DNA from: Gnetum montanum
Lineage: Eukaryota > Streptophyta > Gnetopsida > Gnetales > Gnetaceae
Reading direction: 5' to 3'
Assembly (NCBI GenBank): GCA_015680685.1
Contig: MNCI01004872.1
Span: 126,001-186,000, forward strand
DNA length: 60,000 bases
Positions 12,086 through 25,620 of this stretch are shown here, in pieces. Within the stretch, counting starts at the first letter, position 1. Each line of letters opens with the position of its first letter. The notes beneath the pieces were generated by a model that was not told where the DNA came from, did no database searches, and saw only the letters and a list, made by a program, of their open reading frames with translations. The translations under genes were made by a program, and so were the position numbers.

Positions 12086-13600
12086 GCCAATAATCATTAA
12101 TAAGTGAGCTACTTTCAATAGTTTGTTAGGGCCTAAAACTGCAATGGTGTTTTGTATTCTTTGTCGATGCCTCTTAGGTCAATCCTCTAGAAACCAACAA
12201 AGAGGCACCATTGAAACACCATAAAAATTTGTAGGTTACAGCCAATTTTCATCATGTAGCTTCCACCCCATGAAACGCGAGGTAAAACTTTGTTGTAAAT
12301 GTGAAGATTGTAATCCATGAGGGACAATCTCACATTTCCATACTTTTGGAGCTAAAAAATGCCCCATAGGTATGAAAAGGCTCATTTCCCAAGTGAAAAA
12401 AAGTCATCTAGTCTCCATATTTTGGCTTGGGAAGGTGAAAATTACCTTTTGGAATGTCAAAATGGCAATTTGATGGGTTTTATGGAGGGTATACACTTTT
12501 CTATGCTAGAAACACTTGCAATGGGTAAATCTCACCTACCCCCTAATGTGGAGGGGTGGGGGCTTCCTCCTTAGCATGGAAACTTCCTCCCCCCTAGTAT
12601 GGAGACTACATGCATAGATTGGAAACCTTTCCCTTGCCCCACCCCTTCCGTGCCCCCCATACCCNATGGAAAATCCATGCCCCCAATGTGGAAGCCATAA
12701 AAGCTAGATTTCAATACTCCATGCACTTCAACATTGACTAGCCACTTTACAAACAAGGGTAGAAGGCTTAGCATTGAAGATTCATCTCTAGCATATAAGG
12801 TGTACCCTTGTTACTATTTATAGTAAATGAAATTATCATGGAGGGAAGGCACTTACTATATATGATAACCCATCACCCCCCCNNNNNNNNNNNNNNNNNN
12901 NNNNNNNNNNNNNNNNNNNNNNNNNNNNTAGAAATTTGTAGCAAAATTACAGAAAATTCACAACCATTATGCAACCAAATTATAGCCATTTCATAGCCCC
13001 ATTCATGGTCAAAAACCTATAAAAACTAGCCCCAAACACCATTTACAGATTCAAACCATTTGGTAATTTAAGACTTTTGGTAATTCCACACTTGGGAATT
13101 CTCAAGTGCTTAAGAGCTCTTGCAATCTCCCATGCTTTCATTTTCTTGAACCCTAGTGTGGAAGCACTATAACTCTATCACCCTAAGACTTGTGAACTTT
13201 TGTTGTCAATGTTGCATTTTTGGGGCTCCCAACTCCCAACGTGGAGCAATTTGGCACTAAATTTCTTACTTTTCTCACCCCCTAGTAGTGAACAATGTTT
13301 TAGATCTAAGTAGTATAAAGAAAGGTTTAATAGCATCAAGAGTGGTAGGACATCCAGATTGTGGAGTTGAACACATCAGCTTCAACAAACCCTAAACTCC
13401 AGCTCAAGTGAACCCTCTTGTATCCCTTTCAAGCACACTTTGTATAAAATCTCTTAACTCTCCTTTATTTTATTCTTTCTAAAATAAATTTTATAGTTTT
13501 TATTTTTGTTCAAATTAAAATTTTCATTTATTCTTACTACATTTATACTACTTTGATCTACAATCATACTATTTATCTTGTTTTGTATTTCACAAGTCCC
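12086..13600. other. Non-coding DNA after pol, possible 3' LTR
   Basis: No gene is supported. Motif-repeat pieces like those at 5520-7970 occur at 12540-12700 and 13140-13240. A weak TATAAA lies near 13442 after a region rich in AACCCTA-like words, which could be an LTR promoter, but no matching partner LTR was found by eye. A single N is at 12665 and a gap at 12883-12928. Confidence 0.4.
12883..12928. other. Assembly gap (46 N)
   Basis: A run of N begins directly after a short C homopolymer. The sequence across it is unknown, so any frame drawn across it is not real. Confidence 0.98.
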
Positions 13601-16154
13601 TAGGTGATCTATCGGAAAGTCCAGGGTAATCTAAATTTCATTTTTTTGGAGGCCCTATGGATTTTGGGTTGCAGTTGCTGCACCAGATCGATCAATTTTC
13701 CAATGATCAATTTTTTCAGTTGCAACACATATGTTTCAATATCTTGTACCAATCATAGGCTTAACCTATACTCCCATACTCTCAAGATGAGGTATGAGAT
13801 AGAAGCCTTATCAATGCATCCTAGTAGGGGTCATTCCAACTCCTCTATGATGCCTCATCACTAATTGATCTACATCCTCATGTCAACTTCACCATCATGT
13901 AAGTGCAACTTGTTAATAACACACAAATCATATCATATTGATTCATTCAATGACCATAAGTAACTAGTGCTACATGGTTCATCCCTATCATTAATCATAT
14001 CATACTTCATTAAATAAAATCATATCCAAATACTATAAATCATGGCTCATATATAGTGACACTACATGATCATATATAATTTTCATGTCACTTTTATATT
14101 TAGCAACATGTCAAAATCACACCTGATATAAAACATATCTAAGCACATAACATTTTGTGCATACAAGTAATAAACCTTATCACAAGCACATATAACTCTT
14201 AGCATAGACCAAGCACATTGATCATAACCAATTTATAGTACAACTCATGATGCAGCTACTCACACATATAAATATCACACTAATATATTTATCATAAGAC
14301 TTGCATAAAGCATCCTAGGAAAAGAAACATACTAGATATATAAATGACACTTAATATTTCCAATAACCTCCCCATATGAGCCCACTACATCTCTAAAAGT
14401 TTTACCAAACCTGCATGGCCTAGCTTAATACATATACTATGCACCTGCAACTAATTATTTTGCATAAGTAAGAAATATCCATTTATACTGACCATGATTT
14501 GATCATGATCCTATTTCACATAACATATATTGAATGAAGTGTGATCTTGACATGACTTCTAGTGAACCTATGTCCCTCACTTCAAGTCCACCACATGCAT
14601 ACTATGGCTCATCCTAAGATCTAACACTAAATAAAAATCATTTGTCAAATCTAGTATGACCTTTTAGCAAGTAATTTGAAACTCATGCCCATGCCTCCTT
14701 TCATGTTGACAACACTACATGATTCCTATAACTCACATATTATACTGAATAGCTAAAATATTTAGTGTAACTTAGCTTTAGGTTATGTCCTATGGAAAGA
14801 CAACATCATGACTACATCATGAAGGTGTTACACCTCACATCCAAAAAAACTTTTAAAACCCTTATGTCATGAGGTCACTATGACTTGCATCCTTCATTTG
14901 TTTCATTGTGATCATGTTGTAACCTTATCGTAATCTATCACTCAATGGTTCTTACCATAGAAAACATCACTATAAAAAATATAAAAACTTGAAAAGTAAA
15001 TGTAAATCTAGTGAAAACATGCTAGCAAGTCCTATTCATCTCCAGAGTTTAGCAATGATGACATTGTAGCCTCGAATAATGTCCATAGAATCTCCATATG
15101 CTGAGTGATGAAACAAATATAACTCATAATTTTCATCATGTACATCATATAATAAAATACTATATTTCTACAAAAGAATAATAATGCATCATAAGGCCTA
15201 CTAAACCCTCTATTAGAACCTCACAAATATGCATAATGATGTCTAACAAAGATAGGGGAACCAAAACCTAATGATTTACCGAAATCTAAAAAATAGAATT
15301 CAAGGTATCAAAATGCTCCTAACAAGAGCTTGAATCCTCTAGAACTCAAATTGAAGCTCTTGAACTATAGCCTACCCAACGCCAGCTTCCTAACATCCTA
15401 AAAATCATAGAAATTGATTGAGAAATTTAGGATAACAGTGAATTAAAAGAAGCCAAAATAAACTAGGATGCAAAAGAATGTTCAAGTATAAAAATGAAAA
15501 ATAATATATATATTAATTATATATAATAAAATATAATTACTCTTATTACTATTTTATTTTCTAAGATTACCCATTAATTTTTTCCTATCTTAGCTAATGC
15601 CAAAGAACCCACACTCCATAATCTACTTACATGATATTTAAATAAAATACCCATCAATCCTCTAAATATCATAACTCATCTACAACATAATCATAAAACT
15701 ATATATGCTCTGTAACATAGGAAAATTATCCATATGACTTAACATACACAATATGATAATCATCATAACAACCTAACATGATCACCCAAATAACATTAAT
15801 TCATAATAACATAACATGATTTACTAAATAATATTGGCATCATAATCATAAATACATAATGGGATTTAAATCAAGGTCATATCAATGCTTTGTCTTCTCC
15901 ACCACATATCTAGCAAGATCAATTTTCATAGATATAATAAATTATAATAACATGTATAATATCATAAAATGTCATAAATATATTATTAAAAAAAATATAA
16001 TAAACTATAGATCCCCATGACCTTCAATGGAGTCTTACTACACATACATAAACAAAACATAATACCATGGGATACTACAATAAGGGGTTACATATTTGGA
16101 GACAAAAGTAGTCGTTTTTGAGTTATAGAAGTGTATTTTAGTGCATGCATATAG
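13601..16154. other. AT-rich non-coding DNA
   Basis: Dense in ATCATA and CATAT words with almost no CG. No coding frame, LTR boundary, RNA gene or clear repeat could be recognised. Confidence 0.5.
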
Positions 16155-16962
16155 TGGAGAAGGATCATTCTAAATTTATTTGACCCTTAAAAACATACCA
16201 AATCTAGAATGTATGCAAGATAATTAATTGCTAGAAAATAAGAAAACTTAATGTCTTCTATTAATTTTGAAAGAATATTATCAATATAGCAAATTCACAA
16301 ATCCATAGAACATCACATCAAAATAATCATGCTCATTAATATTGCAAAGCATGAGGCTCTACAACCACACACATGATCAATCTCAATGCAAGGTATAATC
16401 AAGATAAATCTTTTTCTCAAATACATAATCAAGATCCAAACATACAGATAAAATTGTTAATATCACACATACAATTTATCACCAAGATGCATACAACTTT
16501 CATGCAATCTCTCTAACTCTATCATGACAAAACATGCAATAATATCCAATGTTTATCAAACAAAAAGTTAACATGTTAGAAAATCATTTCTCAAGTCAAA
16601 CTCAAAGACTCCTAGCTATTTCCCACTTCAAACAAACCATTTCAAGAAGTTTCCTCCATGGAAAAAAAAGTCTTGGATCCCTAGGAATATGTCTCTCTAT
16701 AACTTTGGGCATGCTATGAAGACCTCTTGCAACCTAGAAAGATGTCTTCTTCCTAGGAAATACATCTTTCCTTCTAGCAAGATGTCTTATGGGTTTGTCA
16801 ACTCTTAAGTAAGATGCCTTTCTAGATGTCAATATGTCTTATAGGGTTGCCCAACACTTAGGAAAAAACATCTTTTTTCTATCAAGAATACCTTCCAAAT
16901 TTTCAAGAACTTTAGTTCCTTAGTTGTAGGGATGACAAGGGATTGAAAGAAATGTCCCTACA
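16155..16962 (-). repeat. 3' LTR of the iMet-primed Ty3 element
   Basis: Matches 32793-34231 block by block; for example AATCTAGAAT near 16200 pairs with 32840, and TTTATCAAAC near 16550 with 33815. The right end is set at TCCCTACA (minus strand TGTAGGGA), next to a purine-rich tract on the minus strand at 16963-16985. The left end is approximate. The right half holds repeated AAGATGTCTT-like words (16680-16880). Confidence 0.7.
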
Positions 16963-17199
16963 ATAGCTTTCTCATCCTTTAAAAGTAAACTGAGATGAAT
17001 AATGGAGTAGGGGGTAGAAGTGAGCCCCCACTCAACAAGTTTAATCTCATGGATTCGTACAACATCATCAATAGTTTGATCCTCCTAATGAATTAAGTAT
17101 TCATGCCTCTTCACTCCATGAGTACTAGAAGCTTCTCTCTTCTTTAGTATGATTATCTTCTTCTCCTATAAATGCTTGGATTTGTCAATAGCTCCTTTC

Positions 17200-18480
17200 A
17201 ACATATTGATGTTGCCCTGTAAGGTTTCATCATTTTTGAGTTCATGGTAATGCACAAGATCTATACCATTAAAAAAAATACATACCCACATCAATTGGTA
17301 AGTCAATTTTAAAATTATTATTATTAATTTTTGATTTTATCCTAAAAGGACAAATCTTATTTACCTTCAATTTTCAGAAGTTGACACCTCTCAATCTCTT
17401 CTTCTTTAAGTGCATCCACACAAGATCACCGATAGTGAAATTGGACTTTATCTTTCTCTCATTTCTCTCTTGAACTATCTCTTTAGTCTTCTTCTTAAGA
17501 TTTTCTCTCACTTAAATATGAAGATCTATTATCTTCTTCATAAAATCTATCCTCAACTAAGTCTTTCCATTAAAGCTCCTCAAATTGCCTACCATCTTTG
17601 GATAAAGAACATAAGTAGCCTCAAATGAACTATTTCTAATAGAAACAAGAAAAGCATTATTATATGAAACATCAACATGACACAATAAGTTGTTTCACCT
17701 CTTAGGCCTTCCATCATACAAACACCTTAAAATATTAAGTAAAGATTTATTGACCACTTTAATTTAGCCATCAAAATATGGATGATATGCACTAGAAAAA
17801 TTCAATTTTATTCCTAAATTCTTCTAAAGGGACCTCCAAAAATGATTGGTGAAATTGGAGTCTCTATTGCTAATAATATTTGAAGGAATCCCATGTAACC
17901 TCACAACATACTAGAAAAATAAATTTGCAATATGAGATGCATCATTCACCTACTTACATGGAATAAAGTATGTTATCTTGGAAACTTTACCCACCACCAC
18001 AAGGAGGGTATCATCTCGATTTTTGATCTTTAGAATCCCACTTATACATTCTATCAACATACTTTCCCAGGGTTCTTTGGGAATTGGCAAAGGTATACAA
18101 TGTTTGTTAACTCCCTTATCTTTCTTGAATTTTTGATATGTCAAACACTCCTTTACAAATTTGAAGATTTTAGAGGTCATTCCAAGACAAAAATAATATT
18201 TACCCACAAGCTCCAATGTGTTATCTCTACCCATGTCACCTTCCATGCTACCACAATGTTTTTTAACCAAAATATTTTTTTCTAAAATCACAATTAAGAA
18301 CATAAGCATTCCCATTCTTGAATAGTAGTTTATCTTAAATATGATAGTTCCTCAATTGGTCTACCATACTTAATAATGGCTATTTGAGGTTTTTTGAAAC
18401 CTATTCAAAATCTGAATCATGTTCATATAAATTATAAAACTTGTTCATACCTTCCGCATGAGAAATGCTAAAATTTACTA
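17200..18480 (-). pseudogene. Ty3 integrase, decayed
   Basis: The zinc domain reads HCGSMEGDMGRDNTLELVGK and later CLTYQKFK (about 18260-18130). The core shows PWESMLIECISGI, where the first catalytic Asp is now Glu; ISNRDSNFTNHFW, where the second Asp is kept; and FSSAYHPYFDG then IKVVNKSLL, where the expected Glu is Lys. The C-terminal end reads IGDLVWMHL, RLRGVNF, KLKVNKICPFRI and INNNNFKIDLP, the module with a GP-F core seen in chromovirus-type integrases. Stops are mostly TAG/TAA. No chromodomain could be read. This copy is inactive. Confidence 0.8.
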
Positions 18481-20506
18481 GATTTACCTTAGATTGTTAA
18501 ACTACACAAGTCAAAACTATATAATCATTACTTTCATAATCATTCAAGATCATTCATAATCATTCTTAATAAGTTTGTAATGAAAAGTTGTGATTCAAAA
18601 CTTGGGAACCATCACAACCTCTCTATGAAATATAAGAAGGCTAAGAACAAATTAGAAAGTATATATGTAAAGGAACAATAGAAGAAAGTCAAGAAACAAC
18701 CTATGAGTGAAGAACATAGGAAGAGGAAATGGAAAAAGAATTACATAGTTCATAATATGAATTAAACCTTATGTTCCAACTCATGATAGGAAGAATGCTA
18801 TGAATTAATTCATGATGAATGAAAAGAAGCAATCATAAGTAAAGAAGATTATGAAAGGATAGCAAACATAATTCGTAAGAAGGAATCCTCATAGAACTTC
18901 CACATGAAACCTTGAGAAAATGACATAGCCATCAATCCTATTCATAAGATTGATGAGTAAATATTACAGAAGATAAAAGCAATATTTGCAGCACAGGATC
19001 TAATTTCTTAAAGAGGAAAAGAAGGTCCAATTTATGTCATATGTAGTTTGGTCAAATTTATTAAATAATAAAAGAAGACTATCAAGAAGGTTATGATGGC
19101 TAAGTAAAAGAAAATATTTATAAAGAAGGATTTCATAAAGTCTAATAAAGATACATTAGAAATGGCTTAGCAAAGTTAAGAAAAGAAAGGAAAAGCTATG
19201 AAGAAGTATTTCGTAAACTTTAACCAATTAAGTATTTCACTACATTGAAGATTATTATAGGATAGAAGAGTTGAGATTATAGAAAGGGGAAAAGTTGAGA
19301 GACATGAAGTGTATTTGTGAGCAAATGATGCTTCCGAACATAGCCCTAGAGAATGCTTGAATTTCCTCTAACCTTAGAAGATTAAAGCAACATTAATCTA
19401 AATCATTTAGTTCTCAAAAATCATATTGGCTATATCATCTACATACTCTTATAAATAGAGGATAAGTCATATGAAATTTTAGATCATGTGAAGAAGGAAG
19501 ACTACATCAAAAATGGTTATGAAGATAGAGAATGCAAATTTTCAACACCCATGATCAAATCAAGAAATAATATAATTTTAATTAAAGGCCTATGAATAAG
19601 CCTCAATTTCATAAGCTCAAATGGAATGGGCATCAAAACCCCTACCATCCTAAGCTATCTAATGCAAAAAATGTCCTTTGTAATCCATGGGAGAAATAAG
19701 TTTTCATAAAACTTAACTTAATCTCATTTAAACATGCATCAAGATATAAAGAAATAGAGAACAAAGAAAGAAATTTTTGTAATGAATTAGTGTCTTATGA
19801 AATATTTTCACCTCAAAGATTAAATGCATCATAATCACATAAACAACTATAAATACCAAATTTGTGCAAATCAAAATTCCCAAATTTTCAATTAGAAAAG
19901 GGTTTGCATGATTTTGAGTAAGGGTTTTTGAGAAAAAATAGGAAGAAAACAACAAAGAATCTTCATCCATGAGTTTAGCAAGATTAATTTTTGCTCATTA
20001 CCATCAATTCAGAAGTTCCATGTTTATGGGAAAGATGAATCCAAAACGAAAAAACAACTTTGATGCTATTTAGTTCAACACAAAAGTATTTGTGAGGCCA
20101 CCAATGACTCTAGTTAGAGGTGAACTTAAAATTAAAGACAACATTAATTATAAATTGAATCATCTAAAATTACTAGTAGATCCTAAGGTGCATGATGAGC
20201 TAGAAAAACGTGGTATGGGCAAGAATGTAGAATTTAAGCTTTTATCAATAGAATTAATAATAGATGTAGAGATGAATTAGACCTTTTAATCCTACCATGA
20301 TGACATCATTGAAATTTTCTATTAGCGTAAGTTCTTTTGCCTATCCACTAATAAAGAATTAATTAAATTTGTTGCCAAGGATTAAAATCTTTATTTTTCA
20401 TTAATGTATATCCATTCTATTAATTATGAGCCCCTAGTACCTACCTTCATTTCCAAGTAATGTTTTCAAGATATTCACACAAGTGTTTGGATTAATGTTT
20501 ACTTAA
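18481..20506 (+). other. AT-rich stretch, possible decayed plus-strand ORF
   Basis: The stretch lies where the rest of the interrupted element's RNase H would be expected, but none can be read. On the plus strand, 20092-20280 is open and a similar frame runs about 19980-20515 with stops that are all TAG or TAA, for example the reading VDPKVHDELEKRGMGKN. It looks protein-like but is not recognised. Composition changes sharply at about 20507, where copy A begins. Confidence 0.3.
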
Positions 20507-23267
20507 TCAAGAACCCCTATGTTCCGCAACAGCTGCAACTTTTGGAGGCATCCGGAAAGCCTCCAAGAGAGCCCTCATTTTTTCTTCTTTACTTCTGGGA
20601 TCACCCACTATCCAGGTAGCTTCACCAATGTGTGCTGGAATTGGAACCTCCCAAGGGCATGGCAGCACCAGGAAGAGTTTTTTCAGGTTGACAAACCAAG
20701 CTACGACTGCTTTCGTTCAATGTCAAACGCTCAGATTGATGCCTGTAGCTTCTGGTAGTCATTCATTCGATGGCCCAAGTTCTCCGCAACTGTACATTAT
20801 CCTTCAAATCAAGTGCAGAGGACCTTGAGTTTCACGTTTGTTGTTTCCAATTTTTTCTTTGTTGCTTTATGGGCCTAGAACTCTCCCTCGTATAGAGAAT
20901 ACGAGGCGACCACTTTCTTTTTCAACTCTGACCGTGGTCTCCCGGCTATGAGCATAGCCATGTTTGCATAGTGAAAGTTGGCAAGCTCCATATATTCTGT
21001 CATCTTCACAATATGTAGCTCCTTAAGGTGGATTTTGGCTTAATTATAGGCATTCAACCTATCAAAGATAGGTTTCCATATGTTGCCTCCTTCTCAAAGC
21101 TGTTGGAGTGCTTGGTTTATTTTGGTCTTTACGACCTGAATCTGCTTTTTGTTTACTTCTTTCTCTAATCCCACTTGGTCCTTGTAATGATTTTTGATGT
21201 TTTCAAATTTCAAGGCCTCATTATTCCAAGTGGCGATTTCAATTGCACATTTTTGTTGCAATGCCTGAACCTCCTCCATTGACAGATTTTGGTTCTCAAT
21301 GGCCAACCTTCTTATGTTAGCATTCACCCTAGCTAGTTCTTCCTGCTGTGGGTGGATAAAATTTTTCATGTGTTCATTTTTTGCACCAACATTACACAGG
21401 AAATGAACCTTCGTGGTCAACTAGACATTCTCCTGGCAAACCTCTGTCAAGTTCTTGTTTAGAGTATATGCTCGAACATCTGCCAAGGACTTATCAAAGA
21501 TCGCCAACTCTTGCTCATCCTTAACTATTTGAAGTTTAGTCTGAAGCTGTTGAAAAGCTTCATCTCTTGTGACTTCACAGTTGAGAAGAGCTGGATCAGA
21601 AAGTTTGGTTCTTAGTTGGGCCACTTCTATTGCCAAGTGTTGATAGGAAGCTTGAGCAGTTTCAAGTTGCCCTTCCAAAATGAGGCTCTTACCCCTTGTC
21701 GAGAGCAGCTCCGACTAGGTTGTAGTGATGTTGTTTGAAAGGTCAAAGACATTTGGAAGCAGTTGCCCAGTTCCCACTAGTAAATCAAATAATTCCTCAT
21801 GTTGCACTACATCGATCTTGCTACATGAGGTTCCAGTAGATGTCTGTACATCTTGAAGTCCATGAATATCTGGTACAGGTGCCACCGGTGCATTGAGAGC
21901 TATAGCAATTGTATCAGCACCTACTTCAGTAGCAATCTCCTGTCCTTGGTGCTGCATCACCAAGATTGTTTCCCCTTCACCATATTCCAAGTGTGCTGAG
22001 AAGTTAGCAACATTCCTAGAGATTTTAGGAAATAGCTGCTGCATTGATACTGTTACCTCTCGAACACTAGGGTCTATTTGTGCAGGCACTCATGTTCAGG
22101 CTGCGAAGAACATCGGCCCTGCTCTTTCAAGCAAGCTAACTAATTGAGCCACTTGCTCTAGGTGGCTCATTGCAAGGTGATAGACCGAAGGGTCTTCTCC
22201 TCCACCAATCTTGCCAGATTGCTCTTGCTAGCTCAAGAGCATTTTTTGGATCACGCGAATGTGTTCTACAATGGTTTGCGAACCTAACCTTATTGTTTGT
22301 GTAGTTGGTGGAGGTGGTTGCTACTCCTCCTCTATCTATGTCGTGGCAGGAGTTTTATCCTTCATCATTTTTCACCAAGAAGCAATCGGGGCGTGCCGGA
22401 TTATATCATTGGAGTACCATGCTATCCTTGCCTATCTACACAAATTTTGGATTAGCTAGGGAAAGGGGAGAGCTCATCTTCCACATTTGCTTTTAGCAAA
22501 CCTCTTTTCAATCTCCAAGAATAATAGTTGTGGAAGACTCATTGGGAATTTACCACTCAAGGCAGCACATGCACAAGTGGAGAAGGCTATGATTTTACTG
22601 GGTCTTACTATTGGGTTCAAGTGGTAAATGCAATCTTTGAGTACATCCTCTCTGCCATGGTCAAAGAGCCAAATTCCTTGCGCTCTACCCCATAACACCG
22701 TTTGGTCCATTCCACTTTTACCTCCAAGTCGGCTTGTTTTGAAATTTCCACCACATCTGCTATGGTCTCGAGCAACCCCAGAGCCTACGCTATTACCTCT
22801 GAAGAGTAAGAAACATAAATGTCTTTGATTCTTACTCTAGACCCTGACTGCTAATTTGTCTAGAAAAGATAAGTCTCTCCTAAGTACCATTCACCACTAG
22901 TTGTGATGATTGGCCACATCGGAGAGCTTTGTAGTTGAAGCCTCACTTCTTCTGGAGCATTCTCAAGGAATGGTCCAAAGTTTAGCTCTTAGAGGACCAT
23001 CTGTTATACTTCACATGGCTTGATAGCATCAAGACAAGCCTGGGTCAGGGTGACCTCAAGCTATGGTGCTATACCCAGAGTCTCATCCCCTCCTCTTCGA
23101 GAATCTAAAGGATAGATTCCACATTAGGTCCTTCACGGAGGGGGTCAATTACATGAGAGCCCTCCACATGCTCTGGCTATTGCGCACCTTGTCCCCTTCC
23201 CATGCATGGGTGCTTGTCCCTCGATTGTGATGGTCCTTCACACCTTGGATGCCTCGGTTTGGGTGCC
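20507..23267 (-). pseudogene. Second ORF of copy A: long coiled-coil protein
   Basis: Starts with MAPKPRH at 23267 and ends at a TGA at 20507, about 900 codons. Three frames are needed in the outer parts, but from about 22710 to 20830 nearly one frame runs through, broken mainly by TAG/TAA at positions where Gln fits. Readable parts: LEVTLTQACLDAIKPCEV (near 23030), a conserved-looking block LWGRAQGIWLFDHGREDV (near 22690), a Pro/Gln-rich linker (near 22300), long heptad-like Leu/Gln/Glu stretches (22130-21090) such as LARVNANIRRLAIENQNLSM, and a C-terminal block LPCPWEVPIPAHIGEATW (near 20640). Copy B has the same start and the same PCPWEVP block. Function is unknown. Structurally it sits where Athila elements keep an envelope-like ORF, but no membrane segment is evident. 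Confidence 0.65.
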
Positions 23268-25620
23268 ATATGCAATCAAACATAACCATCCATTAGACTG
23301 TGCATAAGTAGCACAAAATGGTCCTTATACACCTTCTCAGTTTGACTAGGTTATGTTGTTGGCACAGAAAATCCATTAAGTCCCCCAGGGTGTTAATTCA
23401 TGGGTTAAAACCAAAAACAACAAGGAATGAGTTGAAGTTTAAACAGTTGTTTTCGTTTCTTCCCTTAGAGGTGTGAAGTCTTAATTCTAAATAACTAATT
23501 AATTAATTAACTACACATAGGCTTCACCCCCCCCCCNCCCATGACTGAGAGCATACCTCCAGTTGCTTAAAAGGGCAAGGACCGGTTGATGCAGATGCAT
23601 GATGGAATGTAGTTGCGAAAAGAAGATGGGCAGAAAAACTGACAAAATATCCCCCCAATTTGTTTGCAAAATGATAAGTTTTCAAAGTGCAAAAGGTGTA
23701 TATATAAGGGTTAGGCACTACATCGATGGGGTCGCGTATAAGCAGGTGGCTAAGTATACGCGGCCCTGTATACATAGGGGTCTGCACCTGTTGACTAGCG
23801 TTGATCAACCTGGAGAAAACCTAAAATGATGAATAAGAAATGCCAAATTGGAGCAGTTGAAGCATGTGAGAGGCTCGATCATGGCTGAGGATAGGAGGAA
23901 GGTAATCGAGGCTTGAAAAAGAGTCAAAAATAGGAGAACGTAATGCAAAAGAACTCCCTAGGAAAGAAATCGAGTGATGGGACCCTAAAAATAATCAACC
24001 ATGAAATCCGAAAGATGGGAGACTTAATAAGAGGGACTAAGAATATACAGGTGGGTCCTCCCCATAGTAGGAAATAGCCTTAGTAGCCCCTGCATATCCT
24101 CAAAACTGGGGTCTTTGGGCCTCAGGGCCAAGAAATGGTGATCACCAGTTAATACTCCTACCCAAGAGATCCTACCAAGGCATGAGAAACCCATGGAAAC
24201 CACGACAAACTTTCACAACATAAAACGGGCAATGAGGTGAGTTATGGAGAGAAATGGGTGAGGAGAGAGACGAGAGAATGGGAATTCTAATCGTCAGTCA
24301 CATGAAACCCCATGCGTAGTTGTGGTTAAGTAACTCAATAGAACCTTTCCCAAGTTCAGACCAAAAATTGTCTGCATACAGTGACATCGCAGCAACAGAT
24401 GATGCCTCGGCCATCCCCCAAGGAAGTAGGAATGCACCCATAGAGAACCACCACTCCAACAATGTGAGAGGAAGGAAGTGAAATGGGAAAAAGTTAGAGG
24501 GGACAAAGGAAGTCCCATAACTAGTGCTTGCAGCCTATGAGAGGCAGTCTAAGGGGTGCACTTTGAATTCCCACATAGTGATGCTTTTATTTTCTTCATT
24601 GTCTTGTTATTTCATGGGAACCACACCATGCAAAGACCCATGCTTGTTTTCATGCATTTGACCAAGGGGTGTGCTTTGAATCTTCATGTTTATTTGTTTT
24701 TCATTTCTTTTAAATTTTTGGTGAGGACCACACCATGCAAGGTCGAATTGCCCAGGAGCTTCCTTAGAGAGAAGAACGTGGAGTGATAGGAAATCTGTAA
24801 GGACACACCAGCAACCCAGGGGATAGGAGAGAGCGACGAATGTTGCATTCCCCTTGAATTCACACCCAAGTCAAAGAATTGGGTCATCCCTGAGTCTAGG
24901 AACTACACAAGTCACACATTAATTACAATGTTTTTAAGTGAAGGAGTTGCATGTTCTCAACAAAAGGAAAACCATGGAGTGAGTGAATGGATGGATGATG
25001 TGGACTCACTACCAATTTTATGAGTTGAAAATAGACATAAAGTCCAAGGACAACCATGCAAGGGTGGGAGCTAGATAACTAGGTGGACTATTGTATGTTA
25101 CCCATTGCAACGAAAACCATCCACGCAAGACACCTGATGAAAATAAGATGACGCATTAGCAATCACGTGAAAAATGAAACACACATAAAGAAACGGAAAA
25201 TAACTAAAGAAGGGAAAAAATTAATAAGAATTGGAAAACACATGAATGATGTTGAAAAAAAAATTGAAACAAAAAAGTGTAAAACAAAAAATTACAAAAT
25301 GGTGAAGGGTGTAGTGGAATGGATTAGCAAGGATGATGGTCTCCCCCATGACTGGGTGGAAGGGAGGAGATGCAAAAAATGGAGAAAGGTTATCTTGGTG
25401 ATGATGAGGTGGTATCCCTAGTTAGGTGGAGCCCATGGAAAGGTTTGAGTTCCAAGGGCTCGTGTTTGAAGCTCTTAGGGATGTGAAAATTTCCCCATTC
25501 ACCATGGCCATCAACAATGGACACTTGCTGATGAACCTCTTCCAAATCATCTAGGCTATCTACGTAGGCTCATACAAGCCCCTCAAGTGGTTCCATGCAT
25601 AATGTGCTACTAGCAAGATT
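23268..25620 (-). other. Conserved non-coding spacer of copy A
   Basis: No credible ORF. Blocks match copy C; for example 24551-24480 corresponds to about 59255-59350, and TCCTCCCC near 24056 to the GGGGAGGA at 59755. One segment is doubled relative to C: AAGGGGTGCACTTTGAAT...CCACACCATGCAA at 24551-24635 and again at 24663-24742. A C tract with one N lies at 23527-23540. In Athila-type elements pol would be expected here. Confidence 0.6.

Noticed and set aside
12808-12996. Open frame across the N run
   Set aside because: The frame is an artefact of unknown bases.
20519-20828. Plus-strand open frames at the left end of copy A
   Set aside because: The minus strand here encodes the conserved PCPWEVP block shared with copy B, so the plus frames are shadows.
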